45,109 bases of DNA from Clostridia bacterium. GTDB lineage: Bacteria; Bacillota; Clostridia; Oscillospirales; Acutalibacteraceae. Position 1 is the first letter of the stretch. Each line of letters starts with the position of its first letter. Positions 24,061 through 32,243 of this stretch are shown piece by piece. The stretch is taken from the NCBI GenBank assembly GCA_017381035.1, contig JAFOCW010000026.1, positions 1 through 45,109 of the forward strand, given 5' to 3'. The position numbers were made by a program, and so were the translations under genes. The notes below the pieces were generated by a model. It was given only the letters and a program-made list of their open reading frames with translations. It was not told the DNA's origin and searched no databases.

Positions 24061-25002
24061 TTGGTTAAAGAATATATAGGTGAGGGTACCGACCTTTTAG
24101 AAGCAACCTCTGCGGCTAAAGAAGGTCTTATGGCTACTCTCGGTCTTAAAGACGACGACAATATAAACATTGAAATTATTTCCGAATTCAAAAAGAAAAC
24201 TTTAGGCCTTTTCGGTGGCTCTATGGCAAAGGTAAGAGCATTCATTGAACTTCCCGACCCCAAGCCCGAAAAGAAAAAGGCTCCCAAAAAAGCCGAGGCT
24301 AAAAAGCCCGAAAAAAAGGCAGAGCCCAAGAAAACCGAAAAGAAGGCAGAAGATAAGGCAGAAGTTAAAGCCGAAAGCGAGCTTAACCTTATTCCCGAAG
24401 AGCAGTTAGAAAAGGGCAGCAGTGCCGCTCTTGCCGCCGCATACATCAAAACCGTAATGCAGGGCCTTGGTTGCGAAAATGTAACCGTTTCTGCCGCCAT
24501 AGTAGATAATGCAATTTACCTTCAGTTAGACGGTGAAAAGCTTGGCGTGGTTATAGGCAGAAGAGGCGAAACCTTAGATGCGCTTCAGTACTTAACTTCA
24601 CTTGCCGCAAACACCGGCAACGGCTACCAAAAGGTAACCCTTAACATTGGCAACTACCGTGAAAAGCGTGAGCAAACCCTTATCTCGCTTGCTAAAAAGG
24701 TTTCGGCTCAGGTACTCGCTAACGGCAGAAGCCGTGCGCTTGAACCTATGAATCCTTACGAGCGCCGCATCATTCACACCGCCGTACAGGAAATTGAAGG
24801 TGTGGTTTCCAACTCTATTGGCGAGGGTTCGGGCCGCCGTGTTGTTATTGCAACCGTAGACGGCGACAAAAACCCCAGAATAAGAGATAACCGCAGGTCA
24901 AGACATCACGACCGCAAGCCTTCAAGAACCGTGGCATCCACCCCCACAAGAGAGCCTAAGAAAGACTCGGGCGATACCCCGCTTTACGGCAGAATTAAAT
25001 AG
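24061..25002 (+). CDS. jag: RNA-binding protein KhpB (Jag, SpoIIIJ-associated)
   Basis: A 313-residue protein with three known modules: a Jag-N domain (residues 1-60, ending KKKTLGLFGGSMAKVRAFIE), a KH domain around LGVVIGRRGETLDALQYLTS (about 160-179), and an R3H domain with PYERRIIHTAVQEIEGV. A Lys/Glu/Pro-rich linker of about 45 residues (about 65-110), unusually repetitive, joins the first two. KhpB binds RNA and influences cell elongation in other Firmicutes. It starts with TTG behind AAGAAGG. The C-terminus is basic and disordered. It ends at a strong terminator. Confidence 0.94.
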   Translation: MVKEYIGEGTDLLEATSAAKEGLMATLGLKDDDNINIEIISEFKKKTLGLFGGSMAKVRAFIELPDPKPEKKKAPKKAEAKKPEKKAEPKKTEKKAEDKAEVKAESELNLIPEEQLEKGSSAALAAAYIKTVMQGLGCENVTVSAAIVDNAIYLQLDGEKLGVVIGRRGETLDALQYLTSLAANTGNGYQKVTLNIGNYREKREQTLISLAKKVSAQVLANGRSRALEPMNPYERRIIHTAVQEIEGVVSNSIGEGSGRRVVIATVDGDKNPRIRDNRRSRHHDRKPSRTVASTPTREPKKDSGDTPLYGRIK

Positions 25003-25013
25003 TTAAAAAAATT

Positions 25014-25044
25014 ACACCCCTGCAGGTTTTGCAGGGGTGTTTTT
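25014..25044 (+). terminator. Terminator of the rpmH-jag operon
   Basis: ACACCCCTGC/GCAGGGGTGT stem followed by TTTTT. Confidence 0.92.
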
Positions 25045-25057
25045 ATGTTTAGTGATA

Positions 25058-25086
25058 TTGACAAAGGGCTAATAAAACCGTATAAT
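25058..25086 (+). promoter_or_regulatory. Promoter of the ABC-F gene
   Basis: Perfect TTGACA (25058-25063), 17-bp spacer, perfect TATAAT (25081-25086). Because it lies inside a longer in-frame ORF, it decides that translation begins at 25123. Confidence 0.88.
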
Positions 25087-25122
25087 TTTATAGTAATAAA
25101 AAAGGAAAGGGGGCGGTGCCGT

Positions 25123-26997
25123 ATGCTGTTAGAAGCCACAAATCTTTCAAAAAGCTTTGGCGAAAGAACGCTTTTTTCGGGCGGCTGTTTTAAAGTAGAG
25201 CCGGGCGAAAAAATTGGCGTTATCGGCTCTAACGGTTGCGGCAAAACCACCCTTTTTAACATAATTACGGGGGCAGATACCGCAAGCACAGGCGGTATTG
25301 TTAAGGCAAAAGGTGTAACTATTGGTTTTTTAAGCCAGTTCGCCTGCAAAGACAGCACCCTTTCCTGTTTTGACGAAGCGCTTAAGGTATTTTCCCACTT
25401 AATAGAGCTTGAAAACCAGATTGAAGAACTGCACACCGCCCTTGAAACCAACCCCGACCCTGCCTTAATAGAAAAAGAAGCGCAAAAAAGGGAAGAGTTT
25501 CAGTCGCTCGGCGGTCTTACCTATAAGGCACGTACCCGTAGCGCCCTTATTGGCATTGGTTTTAGCGAAGCCGAGCTCGACTTCAGCGTGGCCAAGCTTT
25601 CGGGCGGCCAAAAAAGCAAAATAGAGCTTTGTAAGCTGCTGCTTTCTTCGCCCGACGTTATGCTGTTGGACGAGCCTACAAACCACTTAGACATTGAAGC
25701 TACCGAATGGCTCGATAGCTTTATTGCAACAAGTAAAAGTGCGGCGGTCATTATTTCGCACGACCGCTACTTTTTAGACCGTGTTGCAAACAAAATAATT
25801 GCAATTGAATACGGCAAAATAACAACATATAACGGCAACTATTCAAAATACCTTGCGGTTAAAGAACAGCGTGAAGAAGCCGTTTATAATGAATATAAAA
25901 ACACCATGCGTGAAGTCCACCGAATAGAAGGCATTATTAAACAGCAACGTCAGTGGAACCGCGAAAAAAATATAAAAACGGCCGAAAGCCGTCAAAAGCA
26001 AATCGACCGCATTTTAAGCGAACTTGAAATTCCCGAAAGCGAGCAACCCGATATTACCGTAAGTTTTACGGCCGAAGGTCATTGCTCTAATACCGTTTTG
26101 ACGGTTATAAACGCCGAAAAACACTTCGATAACAAGACCCTTTATAAAGATGCTTCCTTTACGCTTACAAAGGGTGAGTGTGTGGCAATAATCGGCCCCA
26201 ACGGTTGCGGAAAAACCACCCTTATTAAAGAAATAAAGTCAGGCCTTGGCAAGCTCGGTGTCGGCGTAAGCATAGGCTATTTCGACCAGCACGGCCAAAC
26301 GCTGTCCGATACAAAAACCGTTTTTGACCAACTGCGAGATACCTTCCCAAACAAAACCAATACCGAAATACGCTCGGCGCTTGCGTTGTTCCTTTTTAAA
26401 GGGGAAGACGTATTTAAGGAAATAGGTACGCTCAGCGGCGGCGAAAAAGCAAGGGTAGCCCTTTGCGAATTAATGCTTAAAAAAGATAATTTTTTACTTC
26501 TTGACGAGCCTACAAACCATTTAGACTTAGCCTCGCGCGAGGTGCTTGAAAACGCCCTTAGCGATTATACGGGTACAATTCTTGCCGTTTCGCACGACCG
26601 ATATTTTATTAATAAGCTTTCCGACCGCATTTTATATTTTAAGAACAACACCCTTAAGGAATTCGGCGGCAATTACGACGAATATGCCGAAAGCCTTAAG
26701 CAAAAAACTGAAACTGCAAAACCCGAAAAGCAGGTGGGCGCAGGCGGTGCTTCATATAAGCAGGCTTTGGCCGAAGCCGCAAAAATGCGCAAACTTAAAA
26801 CACAGCTTTCTAAAACCGAAGCCGAAATTGAGGAGCTTGAAGGCATTGAAGCATCTCTTGAAGAAAAGCTTAATTCGCCCGAAATTGTGGCCGATTACCA
26901 AAAACTTGCCGAAATTACAAGCGAGCTCGATTCAGTTAAAGAAAAACTACTTGCCGCTATGGAGCTGTGGGAGCAGCTTGCAAGCGAAGTTACATAA
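25123..26997 (+). CDS. ABC-F family ATPase
   Basis: A 624-residue soluble protein with two ABC cassettes and no membrane domain. Walker A motifs are GSNGCGKTT (about 37-45) and GPNGCGKTT, signatures are LSGGQKSK and LSGGEKAR, and Walker B/D-loops are VMLLDEPTNHLD and FLLLDEPTNHLD. The interdomain linker (about 225-300) has the Arg-rich KQQRQWNREKNIK tip that reaches the peptidyl-transferase region in ABC-F proteins. The C-terminus is a coiled coil (about 555-620). It is most like the YdiF/YfmR housekeeping branches that act on stalled ribosomes; antibiotic protection is possible but not indicated. It overlaps the convergent gene by 8 bp. Confidence 0.92.
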   Translation: MLLEATNLSKSFGERTLFSGGCFKVEPGEKIGVIGSNGCGKTTLFNIITGADTASTGGIVKAKGVTIGFLSQFACKDSTLSCFDEALKVFSHLIELENQIEELHTALETNPDPALIEKEAQKREEFQSLGGLTYKARTRSALIGIGFSEAELDFSVAKLSGGQKSKIELCKLLLSSPDVMLLDEPTNHLDIEATEWLDSFIATSKSAAVIISHDRYFLDRVANKIIAIEYGKITTYNGNYSKYLAVKEQREEAVYNEYKNTMREVHRIEGIIKQQRQWNREKNIKTAESRQKQIDRILSELEIPESEQPDITVSFTAEGHCSNTVLTVINAEKHFDNKTLYKDASFTLTKGECVAIIGPNGCGKTTLIKEIKSGLGKLGVGVSIGYFDQHGQTLSDTKTVFDQLRDTFPNKTNTEIRSALALFLFKGEDVFKEIGTLSGGEKARVALCELMLKKDNFLLLDEPTNHLDLASREVLENALSDYTGTILAVSHDRYFINKLSDRILYFKNNTLKEFGGNYDEYAESLKQKTETAKPEKQVGAGGASYKQALAEAAKMRKLKTQLSKTEAEIEELEGIEASLEEKLNSPEIVADYQKLAEITSELDSVKEKLLAAMELWEQLASEVT

Positions 26998-27796
26998 TTG
27001 CGCATAGTGTTAAAAGCTCCCTTACCGACCTATAGCCGTTTTGGCAGTCGCCCTTAGGGTCAAGCAGCACGGTAAAGGACGGTTTAAAATATTTTTGCAA
27101 AAACCATTCGGCAATACCTTCGGGCCAAACTTCTTTAGAGCCGCAGGCCATACCTAAAGCCGAGCAGGAAAGCATAATCTCTGCCATTCTGCCGCTTCTT
27201 TTAGGCATACTAGTAGAATTTGGCAGCACAATTTTGTTGTCCCCCTTATCGAAGACTATAAGGTGCCGTATGTTGCCGTTTTCCGCAAGAGTTAAAAGCG
27301 CATTGCTTTCGGGTTCGGTGTGTGGATGTGTACAAAACACCTTGTTAATATCGGAACCTCTTGCGTTTAAAGTAAAAGCGGAGCAATCTTTTTTTGCAAG
27401 CCGTGCGGCAGAAATCGGCACGCCGTGCAAGGCGCTATTCCCGTTAGCTGCAATTTCACAACCGTCGGGGTTAAGGCAGGGTATAACAATAAGCCCCCTG
27501 CCGTCAAAGGCTCGCCGAACCTTAAGCCCTTCAATAACACCGTCGTTTAAAAATGCTTCGCATACTTCGCCCAAAAAGGTATAAAGATATGTAGAAGTAA
27601 AATGTGCGTTTCCGTGAATACCGCCCACAAAAAGCGAATATTCATCCGTCTTACCAATAATAAATGCGGTAATTTCACGCCCCATAACGCTTTTGCCAAT
27701 GGTGTGGGCCGAAATAAAAGGGTATCGCCTTAAAAGGTTATATCTTGACTGTATTGCTTCAAAATAATCGTAGGGTTTAAGTAGTAATGGTTCCAC
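26990..27796 (-). CDS. M14-fold zinc carboxypeptidase-like protein, catalytic residues lost
   Basis: A 268-residue protein that clearly follows the M14 carboxypeptidase layout: IGKSVMGREI (33-42), GGIHGNAHFTSTY (58-70), CLNPDG (107-112) and LNARGSDIN (143-151). Key positions are changed. The zinc-binding HxxE is H61-G-N-A64, the third ligand region reads HLIVFDKGD (no His where HSxG is expected, about 182-185), and the catalytic Glu after PSFTV is replaced by Leu (about 244). It therefore looks like an inactive, perhaps ligand-binding, relative of gamma-glutamyl-diaminopimelate peptidases. The frame is intact and no signal peptide is present. It stands alone on the minus strand. Confidence 0.7.
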   Translation of the reverse strand: MEPLLLKPYDYFEAIQSRYNLLRRYPFISAHTIGKSVMGREITAFIIGKTDEYSLFVGGIHGNAHFTSTYLYTFLGEVCEAFLNDGVIEGLKVRRAFDGRGLIVIPCLNPDGCEIAANGNSALHGVPISAARLAKKDCSAFTLNARGSDINKVFCTHPHTEPESNALLTLAENGNIRHLIVFDKGDNKIVLPNSTSMPKRSGRMAEIMLSCSALGMACGSKEVWPEGIAEWFLQKYFKPSFTVLLDPKGDCQNGYRSVRELLTLCAIM

Positions 27797-27852
27797 TATT
27801 ATCGCCGTCCTATTTTTTAATTTATAAAATATATGCTAAAAGGAAGACTGTT

Positions 27853-28401
27853 ATGAATCTTGAAGAAAAGCAGGTAAACTCCACACAACTTTATAACGGC
27901 AGAATAATTAAACTTTATAACGACGAAATCACCCTGCCCGACGGAAACGGAGCCTACCGTGAATACGTAAGGCACCCGGGCGGAGTTTGCGTTGTCCCCT
28001 TAACCGACAAAAACGAAGTTATGCTTGTTCGTCAGTACCGTTACGTCTACGGGCAGGAAATAATAGAAATTCCTGCAGGTAAAAGGGACAGCAGCGAAGA
28101 AGATACCCTTGAAGGCGCTAAAAGAGAGCTTAAGGAAGAGCTTGGAATTACGGCCGAAAAATTCATCTTTTTGGGCGAACTCTACCCAACCCCCGGTTAT
28201 ACCGACGAGGTACTTTATATGTATGCCGCAAGGGGACTTTCGTTTGGCTCTACCTGCCCCGACGAAGACGAGTTCATAGAACCCGAAAAAATTCATATTA
28301 ATACCCTTACCGATATGATAATGAAGGGCGAAATAAAGGATGCAAAAACGGTGGCCGCCGTTTTAAAAACAAAAATACTGCTTGAACAAAACAAGCTGTA
28401 A
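27853..28401 (+). CDS. ADP-ribose pyrophosphatase-like NUDIX hydrolase
   Basis: A 182-residue NUDIX enzyme of the NudF type, which splits ADP-ribose to AMP and ribose-5-phosphate. It has the family lead-in VRHPGGVCVVPL and VRQYRYVYGQEIIEIPAG, followed by the Nudix helix KRELKEELGI (about 94-103). The box carries one residue more than the canonical spacing between Gly and Glu. LYPTPGYTDEVLYMY continues the ADPRase pattern. The start is the ATG at 27853 after AGGAAG; upstream in-frame codons lack a ribosome binding site. The MFS transporter gene follows after 35 bp. Confidence 0.88.
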   Translation: MNLEEKQVNSTQLYNGRIIKLYNDEITLPDGNGAYREYVRHPGGVCVVPLTDKNEVMLVRQYRYVYGQEIIEIPAGKRDSSEEDTLEGAKRELKEELGITAEKFIFLGELYPTPGYTDEVLYMYAARGLSFGSTCPDEDEFIEPEKIHINTLTDMIMKGEIKDAKTVAAVLKTKILLEQNKL

Positions 28402-28436
28402 ATGTATAATATAAAAAACTAAAAAGAGGTGCAAAA

Positions 28437-29834
28437 ATGAAACTTAATTACAAAAGAGTTTTGCTTGTAGGTATGGCATTTTTCTTAATTTCGGCCTTCT
28501 GGCAAGCCTACGACGCAATAACACCCCTAATTCTTACCAACCACTTCGGTCTGCCGCAGTCGGTGTCGGGTGCGGTAATGTCCATCGACAACGTCTTAGC
28601 GGTATTTATGCTGCCAATTTTCGGCGCCCTGTCCGATAAGAAGAATACGCGCTTCGGCAAGCGCACACCCTTTATATTTTTCGGTACAATTGCGGCGGTA
28701 ATTTCCTTCTTCTGCCTTACCTTTATTGATAACTATCAGTTGTCGTTAATAGTAAAAGAAGGCATACCCGAAATGGTAAACCTTACCGACGAAGCCACCA
28801 AAGCTTTAGCCAGAGAGCAGGCTTTAAAATTAACCCTTGCTAATCCCTGGCCACTTATAGGCTTTATTGCAACCCTTTTGGTAGTGCTTATTTCAATGGC
28901 AACCTTCCGTTCACCTGCCGTAGCATTAATGCCCGACGTTACCGTAAAACCCCTTCGTTCAAAGGCAAATGCAATAATTAACCTTACGGGAACGGCAGGC
29001 GGTATAATCGTGCTTATTTTGGGTATGGTTTTTGCAACCTCTAAAAATTTGTATATGCAGTATACCGGCTACGTTGGCGCTGTTTGCGGCGTTATGCTTT
29101 TAGGCTTTATTGTTTTCTTACTAACCGTTAAGGAAAAGAAATGGGCCAAGGAAATGGAAGAAGATACCATTCGTTACGGTATTGAAGATGTGGCCGACTC
29201 ATCGGAAGAAAAGGGAAGCGGTCTTACAAAGCCCGAACTTAAATCTTTGCTTTTAATACTCGCGTCGGTTGCCCTTTGGTATATCGGCTACAACTCCATT
29301 ACAAGCAAATATTCGGTTTATGCCACCAACATTTTAGGCTTCGACTATAACTTTACGCTTATTGTGGCTCAGGCGGCGGCAATAGTATCTTATATTCCCG
29401 TTGGTATCATTGCTTCAAAAATCGGCAGAAGAAAAACTATTTTAGCAGGTGTTCTAATTCTGGCTACCGCCTTCTCTATTGGTTTTTTCATCACACCCAC
29501 AACACCCGAAGTAATTATGTACCCCGTATTTTCGCTTGCGGGCATCGGCTGGGCAACCATTAACGTAAACTCCTTCCCCATGGTTGTAGAGCTTGCCAAA
29601 AAGGGCGATACGGGCAAATACACCGGCTACTATTACACCGCATCAATGGCAGCGCAAATTGTTGCACCCATTCTTTCGGGCATTCTTTACGACGCTATCG
29701 GTATGCGCTACGTATTCTTCACCTTCGGCGCACTTTTCGTGTTCGGCTCGTTTGTTACAATGTTCTTTGTAAAACACGGCGACTCAAAACCCATTGCCGC
29801 AAAAAGCAAGCTTGAACAGCTCGATGTAGATTAA
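28437..29834 (+). CDS. MFS transporter of the GPH/SLC45-like sugar group
   Basis: A 465-residue transporter with 12 predicted helices. The loop between helices 2 and 3 reads FGALSDKKNTRFGKRTPFIF (about 61-80), the glycoside-pentoside-hexuronide/sucrose-transporter variant of the MFS signature. A second, shorter copy (IASKIGRRKT) lies in the C-terminal half, after a charged central loop (about 235-265). It probably moves a sugar or glycoside with H+ or Na+. AGAGGTG precedes the start and a strong terminator follows. Nearby glycosidases suggest an oligosaccharide or amino-sugar substrate, which is inference. Confidence 0.85.
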   Translation: MKLNYKRVLLVGMAFFLISAFWQAYDAITPLILTNHFGLPQSVSGAVMSIDNVLAVFMLPIFGALSDKKNTRFGKRTPFIFFGTIAAVISFFCLTFIDNYQLSLIVKEGIPEMVNLTDEATKALAREQALKLTLANPWPLIGFIATLLVVLISMATFRSPAVALMPDVTVKPLRSKANAIINLTGTAGGIIVLILGMVFATSKNLYMQYTGYVGAVCGVMLLGFIVFLLTVKEKKWAKEMEEDTIRYGIEDVADSSEEKGSGLTKPELKSLLLILASVALWYIGYNSITSKYSVYATNILGFDYNFTLIVAQAAAIVSYIPVGIIASKIGRRKTILAGVLILATAFSIGFFITPTTPEVIMYPVFSLAGIGWATINVNSFPMVVELAKKGDTGKYTGYYYTASMAAQIVAPILSGILYDAIGMRYVFFTFGALFVFGSFVTMFFVKHGDSKPIAAKSKLEQLDVD

Positions 29835-29846
29835 TAAATAAAACAG

Positions 29847-29876
29847 AAAAGCACCAACTTTTTTAGTTGGTGCTTT
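29847..29876. terminator. Terminator of the MFS transporter gene
   Basis: AAAAGCACCAAC/GTTGGTGCTTTT stem with a seven-base loop; A and T flanks allow use from both sides, including by the convergent small gene at 29915. Confidence 0.9.
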
Positions 29877-29914
29877 TCCTTTTGAAGAGGAATGAAAATG
29901 AATATGACAAAAAA

Positions 29915-30091
29915 TTAGTTATGGTTAGTATTGTAAGAATTATCGGCAAAAGTCTGGCGGAAAAGGCGCTTTAAATAAGACCAAACCTTTCTTTCGGTAT
30001 CGGCAAAGCGGTCTTCAAAAATAAGGCCGTATATAATGAATGCGGCAACTGCTATTTCAAATAAAGTCTGTAAAACAAAGCGAATTTCCAT
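29915..30091 (-). CDS. 58-residue single-pass membrane peptide under LexA control
   Basis: The ORF starts with ATG behind a perfect TAGGAGGAAATT ribosome binding site. The peptide has a short N-terminus (MEIRFVLQTLFEI), one membrane segment ending around FIIYGLIF (about residues 5-25), an acidic turn (EDRFADTERK) and a basic amphipathic C-terminal stretch (KVWSYLKRLFRQTF). It resembles in size and layout SOS-induced division inhibitors, which are small membrane peptides in other phyla (SidA in Caulobacter) or LysM proteins in Bacillus (YneA), but it has no sequence match I recognise. A consensus promoter with an adjacent LexA box (30105-30118) indicates DNA-damage induction. Function is inferred only. 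Confidence 0.8.
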   Translation of the reverse strand: MEIRFVLQTLFEIAVAAFIIYGLIFEDRFADTERKVWSYLKRLFRQTFADNSYNTNHN

Positions 30092-30104
30092 AATTTCCTC
30101 CTAC

Positions 30105-30118
30105 CGAACATTTGTTCG
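30105..30118. promoter_or_regulatory. LexA (SOS) box
   Basis: CGAAC-ATTT-GTTCG is a perfect palindrome matching the Gram-positive LexA consensus CGAACNNNNGTTCG. It lies between the -10 element and the ribosome binding site of the 58-residue peptide gene, a position where LexA blocks transcription. Confidence 0.9.
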
Positions 30119-30126
30119 TTTTCTAC

Positions 30127-30155
30127 ATTATAGCAGACAAAATGCCGTTTGTCAA
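30127..30155 (-). promoter_or_regulatory. Consensus promoter of the LexA-controlled peptide gene
   Basis: Minus strand: TTGACA (30155-30150), 17-bp spacer, TATAAT (30132-30127), perfect in both hexamers. The LexA box begins 8 bp downstream. Confidence 0.9.
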
Positions 30156-30262
30156 CTATTTTTAACAATTTTTTTAATGTTTTTTTGCCTTAGCTTTAAT
30201 TACATTATATTCCCGTCGGTGTCCAAGTATACGGACATTGCGATTTTTTTGCAAAAAAAATA

Positions 30263-30284
30263 AAGCCCTGTTTTTACAGGGCTT
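30263..30284 (-). terminator. Terminator of the nahK-nagB operon
   Basis: AAGCCCTGT/ACAGGGCTT hairpin followed on the minus strand by T-rich sequence, just past the nagB stop. Confidence 0.85.
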
Positions 30285-30294
30285 AAATTTATTT

Positions 30295-31008
30295 TTATTC
30301 CTTCTCGCAGTAAATAACTGTTACGTCGGGATGCATCTGAAGAATGGATGCGGGAACTTCGGGTGTAATGGGGCCGAAGAAAGCCTTTTCCATAATTTCC
30401 TTTTTCTTTGCTCCGTTAGCAATAAGAAGAACTCTTTTTGCTTGCATAATTGAACCCATACCCATTGTAATTGCGGTGGTGGGAACTTCATCACGTGAAG
30501 CGAAGAAACGTGAGTTTGCTTCAATAGTGGATTCATGAAGCTTTACAAGGTGAGTTTCCTTTGTGAAGAAGCTGTCGGGCTCGTTAAAGCCGATATGTCC
30601 GTCAAGACCGATACCAAGAAGCTGAATGTCGATTCCGCCAAGCGCTTTAATATGGTTGTCGTAAGCTTCGCCTTCGGCGGCAGGGTCGGCTGCAAGTCCG
30701 TTGGGAACGAAGGTGCGGCTTTTGTCAATGTTAACTCTGTCGAAAAGGTTTTTGTTCATAAAGTAACGGTAGCTCTGGTCGTTAGAGCCGTCAAGGCCAA
30801 CGTACTCGTCAAGGTTAACCGAAGTAACACGGCTGAAATCAAGCTCGCCGTTTTCGTACATTTCGGTAAGTCTGTCGTAGGTGCCAACAGGGCTTGAACC
30901 GGTAGCAAGACCTAAAACGCAGTCGGGCTTTAGGGTTACAACCGAAGCAATAATTTGGGCAGCCTTACGGCTAAGCTCTTTGTAAGAGTCAACAACAATG
31001 TAATTCAT
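30295..31008 (-). CDS. nagB: Glucosamine-6-phosphate deaminase
   Basis: A 237-residue enzyme converting glucosamine-6-phosphate to fructose-6-phosphate and ammonia. It has GLATGSSPVGTYDRL (about 33-47), NLDEYVGLDGSNDQSY (65-80), the catalytic GIGLDGHIGFNEPDS (about 132-146) with the Asp/His/Glu set, and ITMGMGSIMQAKR. The short length, without the allosteric C-terminus of E. coli NagB, is typical of Firmicutes. It follows nahK by 19 bp in one operon, linking hexosamine use to glycolysis. Confidence 0.96.
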   Translation of the reverse strand: MNYIVVDSYKELSRKAAQIIASVVTLKPDCVLGLATGSSPVGTYDRLTEMYENGELDFSRVTSVNLDEYVGLDGSNDQSYRYFMNKNLFDRVNIDKSRTFVPNGLAADPAAEGEAYDNHIKALGGIDIQLLGIGLDGHIGFNEPDSFFTKETHLVKLHESTIEANSRFFASRDEVPTTAITMGMGSIMQAKRVLLIANGAKKKEIMEKAFFGPITPEVPASILQMHPDVTVIYCEKE

Positions 31009-31027
31009 AAGAACAACTCCTTATATA

Positions 31028-32107
31028 TTAAATGTATTTTTTAACAATATCTTTCATAACCTGCCATTTGCGGTTCATATCACGTACAAGCTCAATTTGT
31101 GTTCTTGCACGGTCAAGGTTGTGGCCGGGGTAGTTTGTTTTGAAATAAACGTCTCCCTGCAGATAGTCGGTTAAAAAGCGCATACCACATTCAATGGTCA
31201 TCATTTTAGCGCCTTCGGGTAACAGCATAACTTCATCTTCGGTAAGACCGCCGGCGCAACCTTTAAGGAAGCCTCTTGTGTAAACGTCGAAGAGCTCAAG
31301 GTCAAGGCTGACCTTTGTTAAATCTCTTTCGTCTTCGGCGGCGGTGTTTGCACCAAAACGAATGGCATCGCCAAAATCGTTAACCGAAAAGCCGGGCATA
31401 ACGGTATCGAGGTCAATAACACGTACAGCCTTTCTTGTGGCGGCATCGAGCATAACGTTGTTGGTTTTTGTGTCGTTATGGGTTACACGAATGGGAAGCT
31501 TGCCTTCCTTATTTGCGTTAAACAATACGGGGTAGAAGTCTTTTTCACTTTTAAAGAAAGCAATTTCTTCTTCTACGTCCACTCTTCTGCCAAACTTATC
31601 TTCTTCTACTGCCTTTAGGAAGGTTTCGTAGCGAAGGGGAGTGTTGTGGAAGTTTTTAATGGTTTCAAAAAGGGTGTCTACGGGGAAATCGCTTAGCTGG
31701 CGCTGGAAATTACCAAAACCGTATGCACACTGCTCAAATTCATCTAAACTATCGAAACGTTCAAGACAAACAACGTCGTCAAGGAAGTCTGACATTCTCC
31801 AGCAAACGCCTTCGCCGTCGATATGATAGTATTTACCGTCCTTAGTGGGAATAAGGGTTATAACGGCCTTGGGGTCGTTGGTTTTTGTTTTAAGGAAGGT
31901 TGTAATTTTATAAATATTATCAACAAGCTGGGGGCCGTCGGGGAAAACGTTTTTATTTATGGCCTGAAGTAAGTAACGTGTTACTTTGCCTTCATTTTGG
32001 GTGTTAACAACAAAGGTGTGGTTAACAAGGCCGTTGCCGCAGGGAGCTATAGAGGTTGCTTTGCCGTCAGTACAGAACTTGGCGACAATTTTGTTTATAT
32101 CAGCCAT
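31028..32107 (-). CDS. N-acetylhexosamine 1-kinase-like phosphotransferase
   Basis: A 359-residue kinase of the APH/choline-kinase fold, the same length as bifidobacterial NahK and with its characteristic pattern: GNGLVNHTFVV (24-34), CWRMSDFLDD, the catalytic loop VTHNDTKTNNVMLD (208-221; D212, N217) and the metal loop VIDLDTVMPG (230-239) with DFGDAIRFGAN. NahK phosphorylates GlcNAc/GalNAc at C1 in the lacto-N-biose/galacto-N-biose pathway. No lacto-N-biose phosphorylase is in the window, so the pathway is only partly visible. The start is the ATG at 32107 with AGGAG upstream; a longer ORF to 32176 lacks a ribosome binding site. Confidence 0.85.
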   Translation of the reverse strand: MADINKIVAKFCTDGKATSIAPCGNGLVNHTFVVNTQNEGKVTRYLLQAINKNVFPDGPQLVDNIYKITTFLKTKTNDPKAVITLIPTKDGKYYHIDGEGVCWRMSDFLDDVVCLERFDSLDEFEQCAYGFGNFQRQLSDFPVDTLFETIKNFHNTPLRYETFLKAVEEDKFGRRVDVEEEIAFFKSEKDFYPVLFNANKEGKLPIRVTHNDTKTNNVMLDAATRKAVRVIDLDTVMPGFSVNDFGDAIRFGANTAAEDERDLTKVSLDLELFDVYTRGFLKGCAGGLTEDEVMLLPEGAKMMTIECGMRFLTDYLQGDVYFKTNYPGHNLDRARTQIELVRDMNRKWQVMKDIVKKYI

Positions 32108-32147
32108 ACGTATACTCCTATATGGAATTATATTAGTTATATTATCT

Positions 32148-32176
32148 ATTCTAATGCATAACTGCAAAAAAATCAA
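32148..32176 (-). promoter_or_regulatory. Promoter of nahK-nagB
   Basis: Minus strand TTGATT (32176-32171), 17-bp spacer, TAGAAT (32153-32148). Confidence 0.6.
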
Positions 32177-32202
32177 CCTTAATTAATTTAATAGCATTTT
32201 TT

Positions 32203-32237
32203 GCGCAAAAAATGGAAAGCAGTGTTACCTGCTTTCC
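32203..32237 (-). terminator. Terminator of the isomerase-like gene
   Basis: GGAAAGCA/TGCTTTCC hairpin, followed on the minus strand by ATTTTTT. Confidence 0.85.
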
Positions 32238-32243
32238 ACAAAA

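Noticed and set aside
25045..25122. N-terminal extension of the ABC-F gene
   Set aside because: A perfect promoter lies inside the extension and the preceding terminator overlaps its start; the family N-terminus begins at 25123.
30166..30262. Possible additional small gene or attenuator between the LexA promoter and nagB terminator
   Set aside because: AT-rich with no ribosome binding site plus start combination; only a weak GTCC/GGAC pairing is present.
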